Translations under genes and position numbers: made by a program
NCBI RefSeq assembly: GCF_000003605.2
Contig: NW_003109110.1
Location: 153,285-178,330 of the forward strand
Length of the DNA: 25,046 nt
From: Saccoglossus kowalevskii
Taxonomy: Eukaryota; Hemichordata; Enteropneusta; Harrimaniidae
Direction of reading: 5' to 3'
Part shown: in pieces, positions 11,480 to 22,542 of the stretch
How the letters are laid out: each line of letters begins with the position of its first letter
How positions within the stretch are numbered: the first letter of the stretch is position 1
Notes under the pieces: model-generated
Told to the model about the DNA's origin: nothing
Seen by the model: only the letters and a program-made list of their open reading frames with translations
Database searches by the model: none

Positions 11480-12062
11480 GTGTCAATCTAATGTCATATA
11501 CATTCACGTTAATACACATTCACAATGGTAGGCACTGGCGTTTGTGGACAGCGACGGATGTGGTGATACAAAAAGCTGCTTCCAGGATCCCCCGTACTGC
11601 GAGACAGCCGATTGTGACGTATTGATTACGTGGCACAAAGGTACATACGCCGATACTACTGAATTCAGGCTTTTAGGAAAGTTTTTAGAAACGGAGCATT
11701 ATATTGCTATTTACATACAATAAGAAGATGGTTAGTGTTCCCCTTGTGAAGATCTTACTGTATATCAAATTTTATACGTTTGTTTTTTACCATTCAATGG
11801 AGACACTGGCATTGATTGTTTGCGAGCAACGTATACTGACCGAATTTCATGGAAAATACATTAATTAATATAAAATGGATACAAATAGTTCAAATAATAG
11901 TGTATTTTACCATGGTATATTAATTTTATTATTGATTGATTTCCGTTCTCCCAGTTTGATACTGATGCCTGGGCATGCATGCTACTGAACAACGCAAGTA
12001 TCGTGTTTGACCATTCCTACAACCCCGATTATACGATACATTGAGTCAGAATATCATTCGAG

Positions 12063-12104
12063 TATGACATCATTTAATTCGGGCATGACATCATTTAATT
12101 CGGT
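12063..12104. repeat. tandem pair of 21-base units
   Basis: Two adjacent units both contain ATGACATCATTTAATTCGG, differing only at the first and last positions of the 21-base unit. The pair lies just downstream of the truncated exon 3 of copy C and upstream of the inverted exon 4, close to a likely rearrangement junction. Confidence 0.9.
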
Positions 12105-12360
12105 TCTCCATTACATGTAAATAGATATATACAACAATGTTGTTAATCGGAAAATTAAACAAGTAAATTACATAACATATATCAGATAGATTGCTTTATG
12201 CTGTTAGAGTTTACGCAATTTACCAGCTACAGAAAATTAGATAAATACAGTTAAAAATAACGTGCAGTTAGCGAGTTACCAAAGCTTACATACTCCGGCG
12301 TCGAATTGTTGCGAATAACAAAAACGAAAATATATACAGTAGGTGTTAAAATATACATAC

Positions 12361-12528
12361 GTGGATTAATATCAAGTCTTAATCCTCTTGCCACCGACAA
12401 GTAATACTCGCAGCGGTTAAATCAAAGAATGAATTCTCCGAATCTTCAAGTTTATTTTGACGTGTTAAAGTACACTCCATCGTCATCGTGCCACAGTCAA
12501 ATATAGATTGCAGGTTGCCAGCTCCTGT
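12361..12528 (-). pseudogene. inverted exon 4 of DOMON pseudogene C
   Basis: On the minus strand, after CTCTCAG, the sequence reads TGAGNLQSIFD, then MECTLTRQNKLED, then FFDLTA, matching exon 4 of gene D (TGATNL, LECTFTRLNKLED, FFDLTA). A one-base shift follows. The next frame reads EYYLSVARG and ends CCAC followed by a GTATGT donor, matching D's EYYLMVPRG and its phase-1 donor. Length is 168 bases against 166 in D and 160 in B. Exons 1-3 of the same copy are on the + strand about 300 bases to the left, so a local inversion is the simplest explanation. The adjoining open frame upstream of the acceptor is intron. Confidence 0.85.
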
Positions 12529-12816
12529 CTGAGAGTCAGATAAACAGGTTATTACATGTATTAAGGAGATCACAATTATCAAATAACGTTTTGATGTAGA
12601 GAATGAAGAAAGAAAAAAACCGACACCGATATACATTCATTAAAACCACAGAATATTTCCTGCAATCTCGCAATAGTCATCTGCCTTTCTGAGTCCGTAG
12701 GAGTCCTAGACTAGACTAGACAAAGAAAACGGTGTTCGATTACTATAATTGCTACGAGGATAAAAGTTTCTTTCAACAATCAAATTTCAACGTTTTAAAT
12801 TTATACTATGATCATC

Positions 12817-12832
12817 GGGGGGGGGGGGGGGG
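12817..12832. repeat. poly-G run (16 G)
   Basis: Homopolymer of 16 G. It is prone to length error in assembly and replication. A second run of 13 G lies at 18004-18016 in intron 2 of gene D. Confidence 0.95.
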
Positions 12833-13357
12833 CAACAAATAAGAATAGAACACGGGTGGAGTTATAGAAATCACTCCAATACACTCCTCCTCCTGGGAGT
12901 AGTTTACAATATATTTCTCCAAGAAGTATTTGCGAGTATAATAAATCTGAATAATTCGAGTATTTTCTTTACAACCTCCAATATTCGTAACTCTTCCATA
13001 AGTAACTTTGCAACGCATGCACGATCTCTTTTCTCATGTAGGTTTGGTGATTTCGTCAAGTTGCGGATTATGCAAATGCCACTAACTGGATTGCCTCCGA
13101 AGTTGGTAACCGATGTATACATGTCGTACATATGTCGACGGATTCAATTTCATGGATGTTAAATTATCAGCAAATTGTGTTCAAAGAATGTATATAAGAC
13201 GAAACACGCACATGTCTTGGATACACGTTCGAAAATTACAATTTCATTTTTGGTGTGTGTTCACAATACCATAAAATGAATGATGCAAGGAAAAACAGGA
13301 CATTGGATTTGTAGCTCTGTAATATCAGAGTTATTACCACGCATCTGACATTTTTAG
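12833..13357. other. no gene recognised
   Basis: This stretch to the right of the inverted exon should include the inverted remainder of copy C's intron 3 and the second inversion breakpoint, but no homology marks the junction. Two overlapping minus-strand open frames (12812-13131) have no recognisable motif. Confidence 0.4.
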
Positions 13358-13540
13358 GATCAATCTTCTTTATTATTATAATGATGTCATTTACATATCA
13401 GCAGTTATAAACGATTGGGTTAGAAATACAGACAAACAATCCTGGCCTGGAATGCTTCTTTCCATAATTTTTGCAATTACCATATCACTACAAGCGTGGT
13501 ACTTGTCAGTGGAGACTGACTTTGCTCTGGATGATGCTGG
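13358..13540 (+). CDS. orphan exon-like frame encoding a membrane segment
   Basis: Between a TTTTTAG acceptor and a GTAATA donor lie 60 full codons open in one frame, with symmetric phase 2 ends. The translation has YYYNDVIYISAVINDW, a hydrophobic segment PGMLLSIIFAITISLQAWYL and an acidic end. The pattern is loosely like the first two membrane segments of XK-related (XKR) proteins, where a D-rich helix is followed by a W...L...SL.Q...W helix, but the match is weak and made from memory of the family pattern. No partner exon was found. It may be a relic, an exon of an unrecognised gene or chance. Confidence 0.28.
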
Positions 13541-13901
13541 GTAATATTTATCAGCAACAAAGATACTGTGACGCAATATAAGAATATCACAGAAATGCCT
13601 ATATCGCCTACACGTGTACTTGTGTTGTAGTAAGGATTGGTTCCTTTTATTCAAATAAATTAGTGTTCCGAATTGGCATCACGGAAGAGTTTGTTACATA
13701 TTTCGTGTTATTGATAGCGATTCCATCATTGGTTGGACAATATAATGACCAATTCTCGGTCTTCCTCAATGAGTCATTAAAAGTCTTGAAATTTAAAACA
13801 ATGAAAAAACATGTGTGATGTATGAATAGTTCGACCTATAGGCCTGTACACAATACCGCGCGGGATCGCATAGGCTAATTGCGTATCTTAAGCAGTGAGA
13901 T

Positions 13902-13938
13902 CTGATTGGGAGCGCCTCGAAACCAGGCGCCCAATCAG
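13902..13938. repeat. short hairpin containing CTGATTGG/CCAATCAG arms
   Basis: The left arm, 13902-13917 (CTGATTGGGAGCGCCT), pairs with the right arm, 13925-13938 (AGGCGCCCAATCAG), giving 14 base pairs with a two-base bulge and a 7-base loop. Its right end overlaps the point where the helicase-like frame on the minus strand terminates. Confidence 0.85.
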
Positions 13939-14106
13939 CTTGGACGTACCAAATTATAAAACAAAATTCCACTTCCTGTTTTTGTCGCAATGAAGACATC
14001 CTTCCCACAAAAAACTGCGTCTATTGCCTGTACCTGATGAGGCTCGAGGGCACCAACACCGAACAATTTTATCATCACAAATATCACGACTCATGGGCGC
14101 CGCCAT
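13935..14106 (-). pseudogene. decayed first exon of a RecQ-type DEAD/H helicase-like gene
   Basis: Minus strand. A start-like AAAATGGCGGCGCCC begins at 14106. From 14090 to 13935 another frame reads LFGVGA, then EPHQVQAIDAVFCGKDVF, then TKTGSG. This matches the RecQ-family arrangement in which a glutamine-containing motif 0 (KPHQ/RPEQ) is followed about 20 residues later by the Walker A P-loop (TGSGKS). Here the P-loop lysine-serine is lost (GSGIL) and a TGA follows at 13937-13935. The ATG frame and the helicase frame differ, so at least one frameshift has occurred between them. Family identity rests on this short motif alone. Multi-copy RecQ-like fragments are known in invertebrate genomes, and this may be one. 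Confidence 0.5.
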
Positions 14107-14165
14107 TTTGTTTAAAATTAAACGACAAAGAGAGATTTGTAACACGCAAACTGATTGGATAATGA
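14107..14165 (-). promoter_or_regulatory. CCAAT box and ATGGCGGC start region of the helicase-like fragment
   Basis: On the minus strand, ATTATCCAATCAG (CCAAT at 14158-14154) lies 48 bases before the ATG at 14106, and the ATG sits in AAAATGGCGGC, the YY1-type motif often found at animal transcription starts. Together they look like a compact core promoter with a start codon. Confidence 0.4.
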
Positions 14166-14222
14166 TTAGCCGCAACTGACTACTGGGGGCGCTGTTAGAA
14201 TACGCATATTTGATGGTCGTTC

Positions 14223-14274
14223 TGCCAAGGTCTGTTTAGATAGAGGCTTGGCCGAATAAACTAAGACCTTGGCA
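14223..14274. repeat. inverted repeat with TGCCAAGGTCT arms
   Basis: The left arm, 14223-14238 (TGCCAAGGTCTGTTTA), is complementary to 14257-14274 (TAAACTAAGACCTTGGCA), allowing a two-base bulge, with an 18-base loop. It could be a small hairpin element or a transposon end pair. Confidence 0.8.
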
Positions 14275-17010
14275 AGCGAAGATGAATAACGGTCATCATA
14301 CCCACATCATTTTCAAACTGCAGTTGAAAAAGCGATTCGTTCAAGCACCGTCCCTCAAAGTGGCCACGGTGACCGTGACTCAAGGAATGCACTTTTGATT
14401 TGACATAGTCCATCAAACCTTTATAATCAAGTTGTCCGTCCGTGTATCCACCTCAGTATAAAATCTGAATTTGATACATAATGCACCAGTAATGTAAAAA
14501 CACCTTTTAGTTTGACTCAAAAAACTGTCGCGAAACTGCAGCGCGTCCAATGCTAAGAAACTTTACTTTGAGCCTTCCCACTAACGACGAGTTCATTAAT
14601 ACCTGGGGTTACTCAGGCTCTAGAGTTGTTTTGTAAATTGCGCTATGTCAGTGTACTCAGATGGTTATACCAATTTATAATAACACTTTGAATGCATTTT
14701 GAATGCATATACAATATTAGTATAACCTGTTAATGTATGGCAACCAACGCGTGTCGTTTTGAAAACAGCGTTTTACCCGCATCTAGCAAAATAATGGAAT
14801 GATCCCAATTGTGGGCATGCCAATACAACGCCGTCATCAAGTCTAGATTGGAAAAAACCCAAGTGTTTTGCAAAGTTTCAAGATATATTGCTGACTGACT
14901 GTCCGAATAATTCTATTTCTATAAAATAAAATAAAATTTTATTTTTATTTCATTTTCGGCTCCTGTTCATTCGGCGGGTTCGCGAAACAAGGGGAAAATA
15001 AAAGTCTGGCCTTACGTTTTATTGTCTTGGGTACGAATAGCTAAACATTGCAAGAAAACCCTCACAGTATCGATGTAAAAGTAATCAGTTGAGGTTCCGC
15101 GTCGTAATCCCATTGATTGTTTTGGCGTGAATTGTCGACATTTGTCGTAGACTATATATATTGTTATAAAATCTATGCGATTACTGTGAAACGTGTTCCA
15201 AATATATATCACTAATTCTGGAGCCGACCTTCAAACATTATTACTATCCAGGTATGCCAAGTGGGTACTCATGTGACAGTGATTTAGCTGAATAGTCAGA
15301 CCACGTGACCTTTGTTCAGTTTACTTTAACGTCTAGTATCACGTGATCGATCGTCCGCAGCGTACCGTGACAATACTGATCGAACTGTAATTTTTGAACG
15401 CGTATTGCTAGCAACTGCCAGGGTAGGTTGTATTGTGTTTATACGTATAACGTGTTTATGCAGTTTAATATAAGAGTTCTAATTCCATTGTTTGCATGTC
15501 AGAATCAAGGTGGCTTTGTCGGCGATAACAACACAGTATGTCAAGGGTTTATGTACAATTTAAATCTATGATATTTGGGGCGCCTCGAATAATTAAAAAA
15601 ATACTAACCGTATAATCGTTACCATGGCCATTCTGTACGTACTTAGACATTAACATCATCTCTTGACACCACCTCTTACTTGCGTATACGTCGGGTTCCA
15701 AGTATTATTTGTTCACTGATTTTATAATGTTTAGTCTATGTAGTTGTTTCTTGCTCATGATTTGTATTTTCCATGTACGAGTTAGTTTTACCCTACTGTA
15801 AACAAATCTATCTTACGACAGTCCAACCAACTTCGATGTGTGGTGGTTTGATATATTATTTTCATGTTGACCTTGATCTTTAAAGTGTTAATGATATATA
15901 TATATAATAGTGCCGTTCGCGTTGGACGGGTGTGTACCGTGTTGGTGGGCACTGATCAATAATAATCATGACAGTATCGCAACATGTGATTTTATTATCA
16001 CGGTCTCAGTGCAGAGTACCTCTAGCCCAAGCCAAGTTATGTTATATGCGATAGTATGGTAAGGGGGTTACTTTTATTTCAGTGCAAATTTAATTACCGA
16101 AATAAACCACTGGTGTATTTTGATTTTGAAAAGTCCAGCTTTTTCCAAATCACACGAATTGTTATGTAAGCCGAATTTTCTGGTAAATTACGTTGTTTAG
16201 GGAAGATGTAGTAACCACAGCAACAGCACCACGTACCATTCACGGCCTGTGCCTTCGAAGCAACACGTGACTGAAGACCAAAGGCCGAGTCACCTGGTGA
16301 GCTCGGTTTGAAGTGTGTTGGCACGATAAAACTGAGTTATTTGATGCCATGTCAGAGAGGAGTGTTTGTACAGCGTTAAATTAGATTAACCATGGTAACA
16401 CGGAGCTTCGGCAATCATTAAATAGTGTCCACTTGCACAAACAACTCTTGAATTTGGACTCGCATTTTGGAGTCACACGGGCCAAGTGACTGACATTACG
16501 AGTAGCAAATCTGCGTGAGCGTCGCCGCTTCCTGCAGTAATGAAAACAAGCCGTTCTGTTACTTGGCGTAATTCCCTGTTGTAGGTGACATGGAAGTTTT
16601 AGTGTTGTTGAGCCGCAGGGTTGTTTAGGGCAGTGAAGTCGCAACTGTGTTCATGGCTGCTGAGTGGTCAGTGTTGGCAGATGGTAGTAGAAATAAAAGA
16701 ATTATATTCAACTTGCGTCATAATTTAAGCTACTTGCAAACTACGCCCTCGTAATACCACACTCTGTCGTGGTGTTCCACAAGATATGGCTGTTGCTTTA
16801 GACCAAGCGCAAACGTCGAAATCTGAAATGTAAACAAACTCGAATCGGTAAAACAATTATCTGCGAAAAGAATAAAACTGACGAGATTACATTAATTGTA
16901 ACAACACACTCAATTTTACATGTACTGGGGTGTCATTGTTATATGCATATGTGCCTCGAAATAAGTAATATAAACAGATGGTAAATATGTATTTATTTCT
17001 TCATTTACAG
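14275..17010. other. upstream flank of gene D
   Basis: No coding exon was recognised. D's first coding exon starts right after an acceptor AG, so a 5' untranslated exon and promoter should lie here. Candidate elements are the two E-boxes at 15302-15345 and a donor-like GTAGGT at 15423. Two arginine/cysteine-rich minus-strand open frames (16094-16324, 16381-16644) have no recognised motif. Confidence 0.4.
15302..15345. promoter_or_regulatory. pair of palindromic CACGTG E-boxes
   Basis: CACGTG occurs at 15302-15307 (ACCACGTGACC) and 15340-15345 (ATCACGTGATC), 38 bases apart. Such sites bind bHLH-zip factors of the USF/MITF/TFEB class. They are about 1.7 kb upstream of D's first coding exon. 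Single CACGTG sites occur elsewhere in the window, so only the pairing is notable. Confidence 0.3.
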
Positions 17011-20000
17011 ATGCGTGAACAAATTCGTCTATTTGTCGTGGTTGTATACACTGTGTGTTTTTCATCATATGAGGTAATTAGAGTTCAAGTCTTGTCCATG
17101 ATAATCAGCTTTGAAGATGAGAAGCACTTTTTAATTAAAATATGTTTACTTTTTTAAAAAAAATACACACCAATCTTGGTGAAAATATGAACTCTATTTT
17201 GAGTGGAATCCAAAATAGATGGTCGAGAATAGAATTGTTTATAACATTTGACCACCCATTAAAAACAATAATTCAACTTGGTTAAGGGCTGTTTTAAAAT
17301 GTTGTGGTATTTCTTGTACAAAGATTATAACATTTTGCAAGTTAGTTTTTATTCTGGGCGCATAACAAAGAAATTTAATTTGGAATATTTTCAATACCTC
17401 TGGTTCGTTGTTTATAAATTCTCGAATCACTTTGGGTTTTATTGAAAGGGCGGTGGTCGTCGCGCTGCGTCCTGTTCGATATGGGACTCATAGCGACGTA
17501 TACAACGCGTGTAAAATACATTGTTTATTTACATGAAATTCGAAAACGCGCTACGCGACGATCACCGCGCTTTATGCATCAAGTTAGCACAAACTGAAGA
17601 TCAAAGTTTATATTTTTGTCTCCAGGTGCTGGCACTGGTTGACGCCATTGGTTGCGGAGAACATAAAGGCTGTTTCCAGTATCCTGACGGTTGCCAAGAC
17701 GCCGAGTGTGAACTTTTAGTCACATGGCAAGCTGTCACCGCTGGTATTGACACTGAGTTTGGAATCATTGGAAAGCTGACCAGCGAGGAACATTACGTTG
17801 GTATTGGATTTTCACACAACCAACAGATGGTTTGTATATTGTCGATCGAGTCATTCATTGTTATAAATACATGATCACGCGTTATATTATATTTCCCGTT
17901 AACTCGATTGCCAGTGGAGTCGGGCGGATTTGAGTAGCCAGTGCAGCGATTCTCATACAATTACCGAACGACGTATGATAAGGGAACACACATATCATAT
18001 CATGGGGGGGGGGGGGCTGAAAGATTGAAAGCTAGATAGACAATGTTGGCGCATTCAGGAACAAAAAAAACAACTCAAATGGTACCCCCCTAACGTACAC
18101 ATGTCACATGTTCCTTGCAGCACGACGCTGACGTATGGGCGTGTTTACAGCTAGCGGATTCAAGTATCGTTCTCGACCACTCATACAATCTTGCCAACGT
18201 TTACGGTAACGTCCAGACTAATACGGTATGTGCACATTTACTGCTTAACATAATTATCTGTAAACAAATAAACACACAACTAATTGACTGTATTTACTCA
18301 CATTTTCAGACAGGAGCTACAAACTTAACTGCTGCATTCGATAACGGTGTATTGGAATGTACGTTTACAAGGCTTAATAAACTTGAAGATCCTCAAGAAC
18401 CATTCTTCGATTTGACGGCGATGGAATACTACTTAATGGTTCCCAGAGGTCCCCGGGACGACACCCATGATCCCCGTGAGGAATTCCTCTATGTTAATAT
18501 AGTAAATAAGAGTGAAACACTATCAAATTTGGAGAAGTGATGGTTATTATTCAAACACATAGCCCTACTAATAACCATTAAAATAACCATTGTCCATATG
18601 CTAACCATATAAGAAAAATGTAATCAGTACAAATGAAGATTGTACGTGCACTAGCCACTTTTAAACAAAAATATTGAGAAAGGGTGAATATGAAAAAAAA
18701 TTCCAATATGTAAAATGCTCATAGAAGCTAATGATGCCTATATATATCCTATATGTTATATATTGATCTTTTAATGTATACATACTTTCTGTCAATTAAG
18801 CTAAACTTAAGAAACACATTGAGATACCCATCGTGTCTAATGAGAAGATAAACTTCACTCTCTATTCTACGTATGGTGGTGACGTGAATTTGCCGACATT
18901 GCCTAAAGTACATGGTGAGTAAGAAAACAATACCAGCAGATACATTATTGTTTTGAACATCATAATGTTTCTTTTTCCAAATGTCGAAGAACCATTTTAC
19001 ACATTACTTGGATCAGTTTTGGGTCTGTTTAATTTCCGTGTTACTTGTTTATAAGTACGTAGTATGCTTATAATTTATATTTATTTAAAATGGTTTTATA
19101 TCTATTAATGGAGTACGAAATCCATCCTAAGGAGAGAAATGAACATACATAGCGTTGTAAATTTGATCATTATTTGTATTCGATGAGTAACTATTCGTAA
19201 ATTGTGTCCACAGGGTCACTAATGATGTTTGGTTGGATCGTCTGTGCAAGTATTGCTATCATATGTGCTCGATATTACAAACCTATGTGGCCAGGGAGAC
19301 AGTTACTTGGACAAAAAGTGTGGTTTACGGTAGGTATAAAGCAGACGACCGAAATCGGACAAATATGCAAAGTACCAAATTAAATATTCATCACAGAAAA
19401 AATAGACCTATAAATTCTGGAAATTATGAATTCTCGACAAAAATTCATTGCAATAATGATTACAACATAATTTTGGGGTAGCCAGCCTGGATATTAAAAT
19501 TAGAGACTTTCAAAAGAGCAAAGTTTTCGCCATGTTTCACGACAATTGGAGACGTTTAGGAGCGTGTATCCATGACAGATGTATTCTTGTAAACTATTCT
19601 TCATTTCCCATTTCAATTTTTCATGGTCAAATTAATGTGAGCAAGTATGGTTTTCCAGAATTAAAAACAAATACAACTTTCCTACGAGTCTCGCCCTCTA
19701 TCGACAAAACGCTACAATGGCCTAAATTTACGTAAGAGGGCGCCATTCATAAAGCTGTGAACTGTGTGCACATCCGTGTCCATCATTGAAAATGAAAAAC
19801 TTCACAGCCAAGTAGAAAAGTCCAATTTAGCGATACTGCATAGACCCTATGTAATAAAATAATCAAACAATTTAGTTTCTGAATAATTCTATATTTTGTA
19901 TACCCATCTATTGTGCATAATGAAGGAAATATCACTGTGTTCACCCTCTTATTGTTTCCAGTTCCACCGTAGTCTGATGGTCATCAACGTTGTCTGTTTC

Positions 20001-22542
20001 AGTGCTGCATTTGTGGTTATTTTTGTACATGTTGGAGGATGGGTAATTTATACAAGTACGAGTGATGTGCGTAGACCAAAAATATATTACATAAGAATAC
20101 TAAACTTAACAAATCCATTCAAATAATACCAATGAATTATATTACAAGAAAAAAAAAACGGAATAGGTAAAATGATTATTTTTTTTTTCAGAAACAATTT
20201 ATCCACGCTACCATTGGCTGTATTGTGGTAGGTTTGGGATTGACAAATCCTATAATGGCTTTATTTAGACCCCATCCCACCAACGATAAGTAAGTATTAT
20301 CATGTCAATATTTATTATAATGTCAATATGACCGTACACCATCAAACATATTCATATCGAATACAAATATTCATGTGTGTCTTGCAACAAATGAAAAGGA
20401 AATACACAAGCTAACAATAAATGACACTATTAAACATCTCTTCGAATTGTAGTAGCCAGTCTAGAATATGTATATTTCGTGGTCTTGTTTTTTTGACGTC
20501 ACAATCTCGCGGTGAACTAGCACACTTTTGTCTGTGCTCGTAAATAACATTATTTTTGTCTACTTTTAAATTTCTCGTATGTGACTAATAATTTCTATTC
20601 ACATTATTTCTATCGATACAATAACATGAACATTTCTTTTATATTTCATCATACCGTCACATTATTGAATTTTATTTTACAGTCGATGGATCTTTAATTG
20701 GGCACATTTCTCGGTCGGGACGTCAGCTCATATACTCGCTAGTAAGTAACTATAGTAACAAATCCACATTTATCAGGCGCATTTAGTGTACTATTAATTA
20801 AGATACAAATTAGAACGAAAAATGTTATGTTGGTGAAATCATCTATATTACCATTCGAGATCTGTTCTTGGCCGATTGTATTTTACCTCTTTATAACGGA
20901 AGACTCTCCAATGAATGGCCGCCCTCTTGCGATGCGTATGAATGTTGCCACTGTCTTCATCATTTAAGGACGCGACGCATTTGAAATTCAGAATAAATCC
21001 GTTTCGCATTCTTGTAACAATGTGTAATTAAGCCTACTCAATTATGTAACACTTCTGGAATCATTGTTAAAGAAAAAATAAATACAAATATCTGGACAAT
21101 ATAAATACACAACTTATAAATGTAGACACTAAACCAAAAAGACATAAATTAAAACCCAAAGTTTTTTAACATATAAACACTTATGTGTACATAGTTAATA
21201 TTAATTTTCTTGCATTTATATTTTCGTTTTTGACAGGTAGAAACATTAGCATTTTAACATGAGTTTCTCTTTATTTATTAGTGTTTAATGTATACCTTGG
21301 CATGGAACTGCTAAATCTACCTTCCTATTCCAAGGGGGTCTTTGTTGGTTGGATATGCTTTCACTTCGTAATGGAAATATGTTTAGAAATAATGAACTGT
21401 GTTAATAAAGAATCGGGTAAGTATGTTTTTGTGTGCTATAAACCAGAGTTCGATAACAAGGCGGACATGTGTATAGCGAGTCGCATTACATTGCTAGTCC
21501 CAGGGTATATTGTTACTATACGTTTATGTATTTTGCAGACACGTTTACATCGTACAAATTGTATTCAATGCTTACAAGTGGATCAACACACAGTAAGTAT
21601 TAGTCACAATAGCGTTAACAAATGTAAATATAATGGTTAATTTTTTGCAATAACAAATTAAGCCAAAGCAGCGTCTTGCAGTGCGCCTCCTCTTTGATTC
21701 ATGTTTCATGACTCTAGTTGTGTGTCTGTTTTGTCTTATTTTGACACAGGGACAACCAACGATATACAGGGAAAAAATGGTGTATCTAAAGGTACTTAAT
21801 ATTTATTTTAATTTTATTTTATTCCTAACTGTTCCCGCAGACAATAAGCCAAATTAAAGGGAGATCTGAGAAAACCGAACGATACATAACAAAAAAAGCC
21901 TAATCTTGAAAACAATACTAGTAAAATAAGGAATTTTACCGTATAACGTGAAATAAGTATCCGTCAAATCAAAGACATTACTCAAATCAATAACAAAGCT
22001 ATTACAAAAACAATAAGAATTTTCTGATATTAATACGGGAAATGCCGTTTTGAAATGAACAATTTTCCTGAAAGCGCGTTAAAAAACATGAAAACGATTT
22101 TCCAAAGATATACACGATGCGTCCTATATATGTTATTAATACTTCTGAATAAATATATAAGGTTAATAATAAGTTTACAAGATTCAAGTGTAGACATGCT
22201 AAAGAGTGAACTTTTGTTGCACGAATATGTGATAAATCTAATTGAACCGATCAAGTTTGGCAATTAAGCAAATATTACCGAATTATCGTCAATATTAGGG
22301 CTTATTCTTCCAGTACTATGTCTTGGAATCGAAAATAGTGCATTCGCTGGGAATACATATTAACCCCACCGCACCAAAGATATATAAAACATGTACATAT
22401 CAAAGTATATATCATTTGTTTGGTGCCTACAGTCAATTATTCATACATTTGTTTAAGCTTGATAACAAAATGTATATACCACAAACGCGAAAAACAAAAC
22501 TTATCTTTCTTTTCTTTTCCAGGAAATCCTAAGGTAATATAA
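17011..22542 (+). CDS. DOMON-cytochrome b561 protein, ferric-chelate reductase 1-like, copy D (13 exons, 418 aa)
   Basis: Exons: 17011-17073, 17626-17829, 18121-18225, 18310-18475, 18801-18914, 19214-19329, 19962-20042, 20192-20289, 20683-20741, 21282-21416, 21539-21592, 21750-21791 and 22523-22542. Intron phases agree and the total is 1257 bases with TAA. Residues 1-21 are a signal peptide. Residues about 27-180 are the DOMON domain, with Cys at 31, 37, 44, 49, 97 and 141 and motifs DVWAC and DHSYN. Residues about 217-375 are the b561 core with five clear membrane segments. Probable haem-ligand histidines are H217 (VHG), H258 (FHRSLM), H288 (FIHATIG) and H324 (NWAHFSVG). Family members carry electrons across membranes, and FRRS1 reduces ferric iron. 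Unlike vertebrate FRRS1, no reeler domain precedes DOMON. Exons 11-13 encode a polar tail and are the least certain. The donor of exon 2 (GTTTGT) is weak. Confidence 0.88.

Larger units (their letters stand above)
10658..12044 (+). pseudogene. decayed DOMON gene, copy C, exons 1-3
   Basis: Three exons are recognisable by alignment with B and D. Exon 1 (10658-10716) follows TTGCAG and precedes GTGAGA. It is 59 bases where B and D have 63, so the ATG frame (MFHLLRLCC...) loses the hydrophobic core, which survives in a neighbouring frame as AVILSFVLLGF. Exon 2 (11532-11730) retains the DGCGDTKSC and CDVLITWH motifs, but a 5-base deletion after ...EHYIAI causes a frameshift and a TAA. Exon 3 (from 11955, after CCCAG) keeps the DAWAC and FDHSYNPD motifs and then meets TGA at 12042-12044, near where its donor should be. 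Exon 4 is found only in the opposite orientation (separate entry). Exon 5 and any b561 exons were not found. Confidence 0.82.

Noticed and set aside
12379-12636. 85-codon minus-strand frame starting with a hydrophobic stretch
   Set aside because: The first 36 codons lie upstream of the exon 4 acceptor and correspond to intron. Only the part from 12528 is homologous to the DOMON exon.
14181-14194. CTCF-like core (TACTGGGGGCGCTG)
   Set aside because: The match to the insulator consensus is partial and single. Without binding data it is not reported as a feature.
18115-18540. 141-codon open frame across exons 3 and 4 of gene D
   Set aside because: It reads through an intron (18226-18309) and past the exon 4 donor. 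Comparison with B and C supports splicing.
19233-19481. 82-codon + strand open frame
   Set aside because: It overlaps exon 6 of gene D in another frame. The frame encoding the b561 helix (GWIVCASIAIICARYY) is the supported one.
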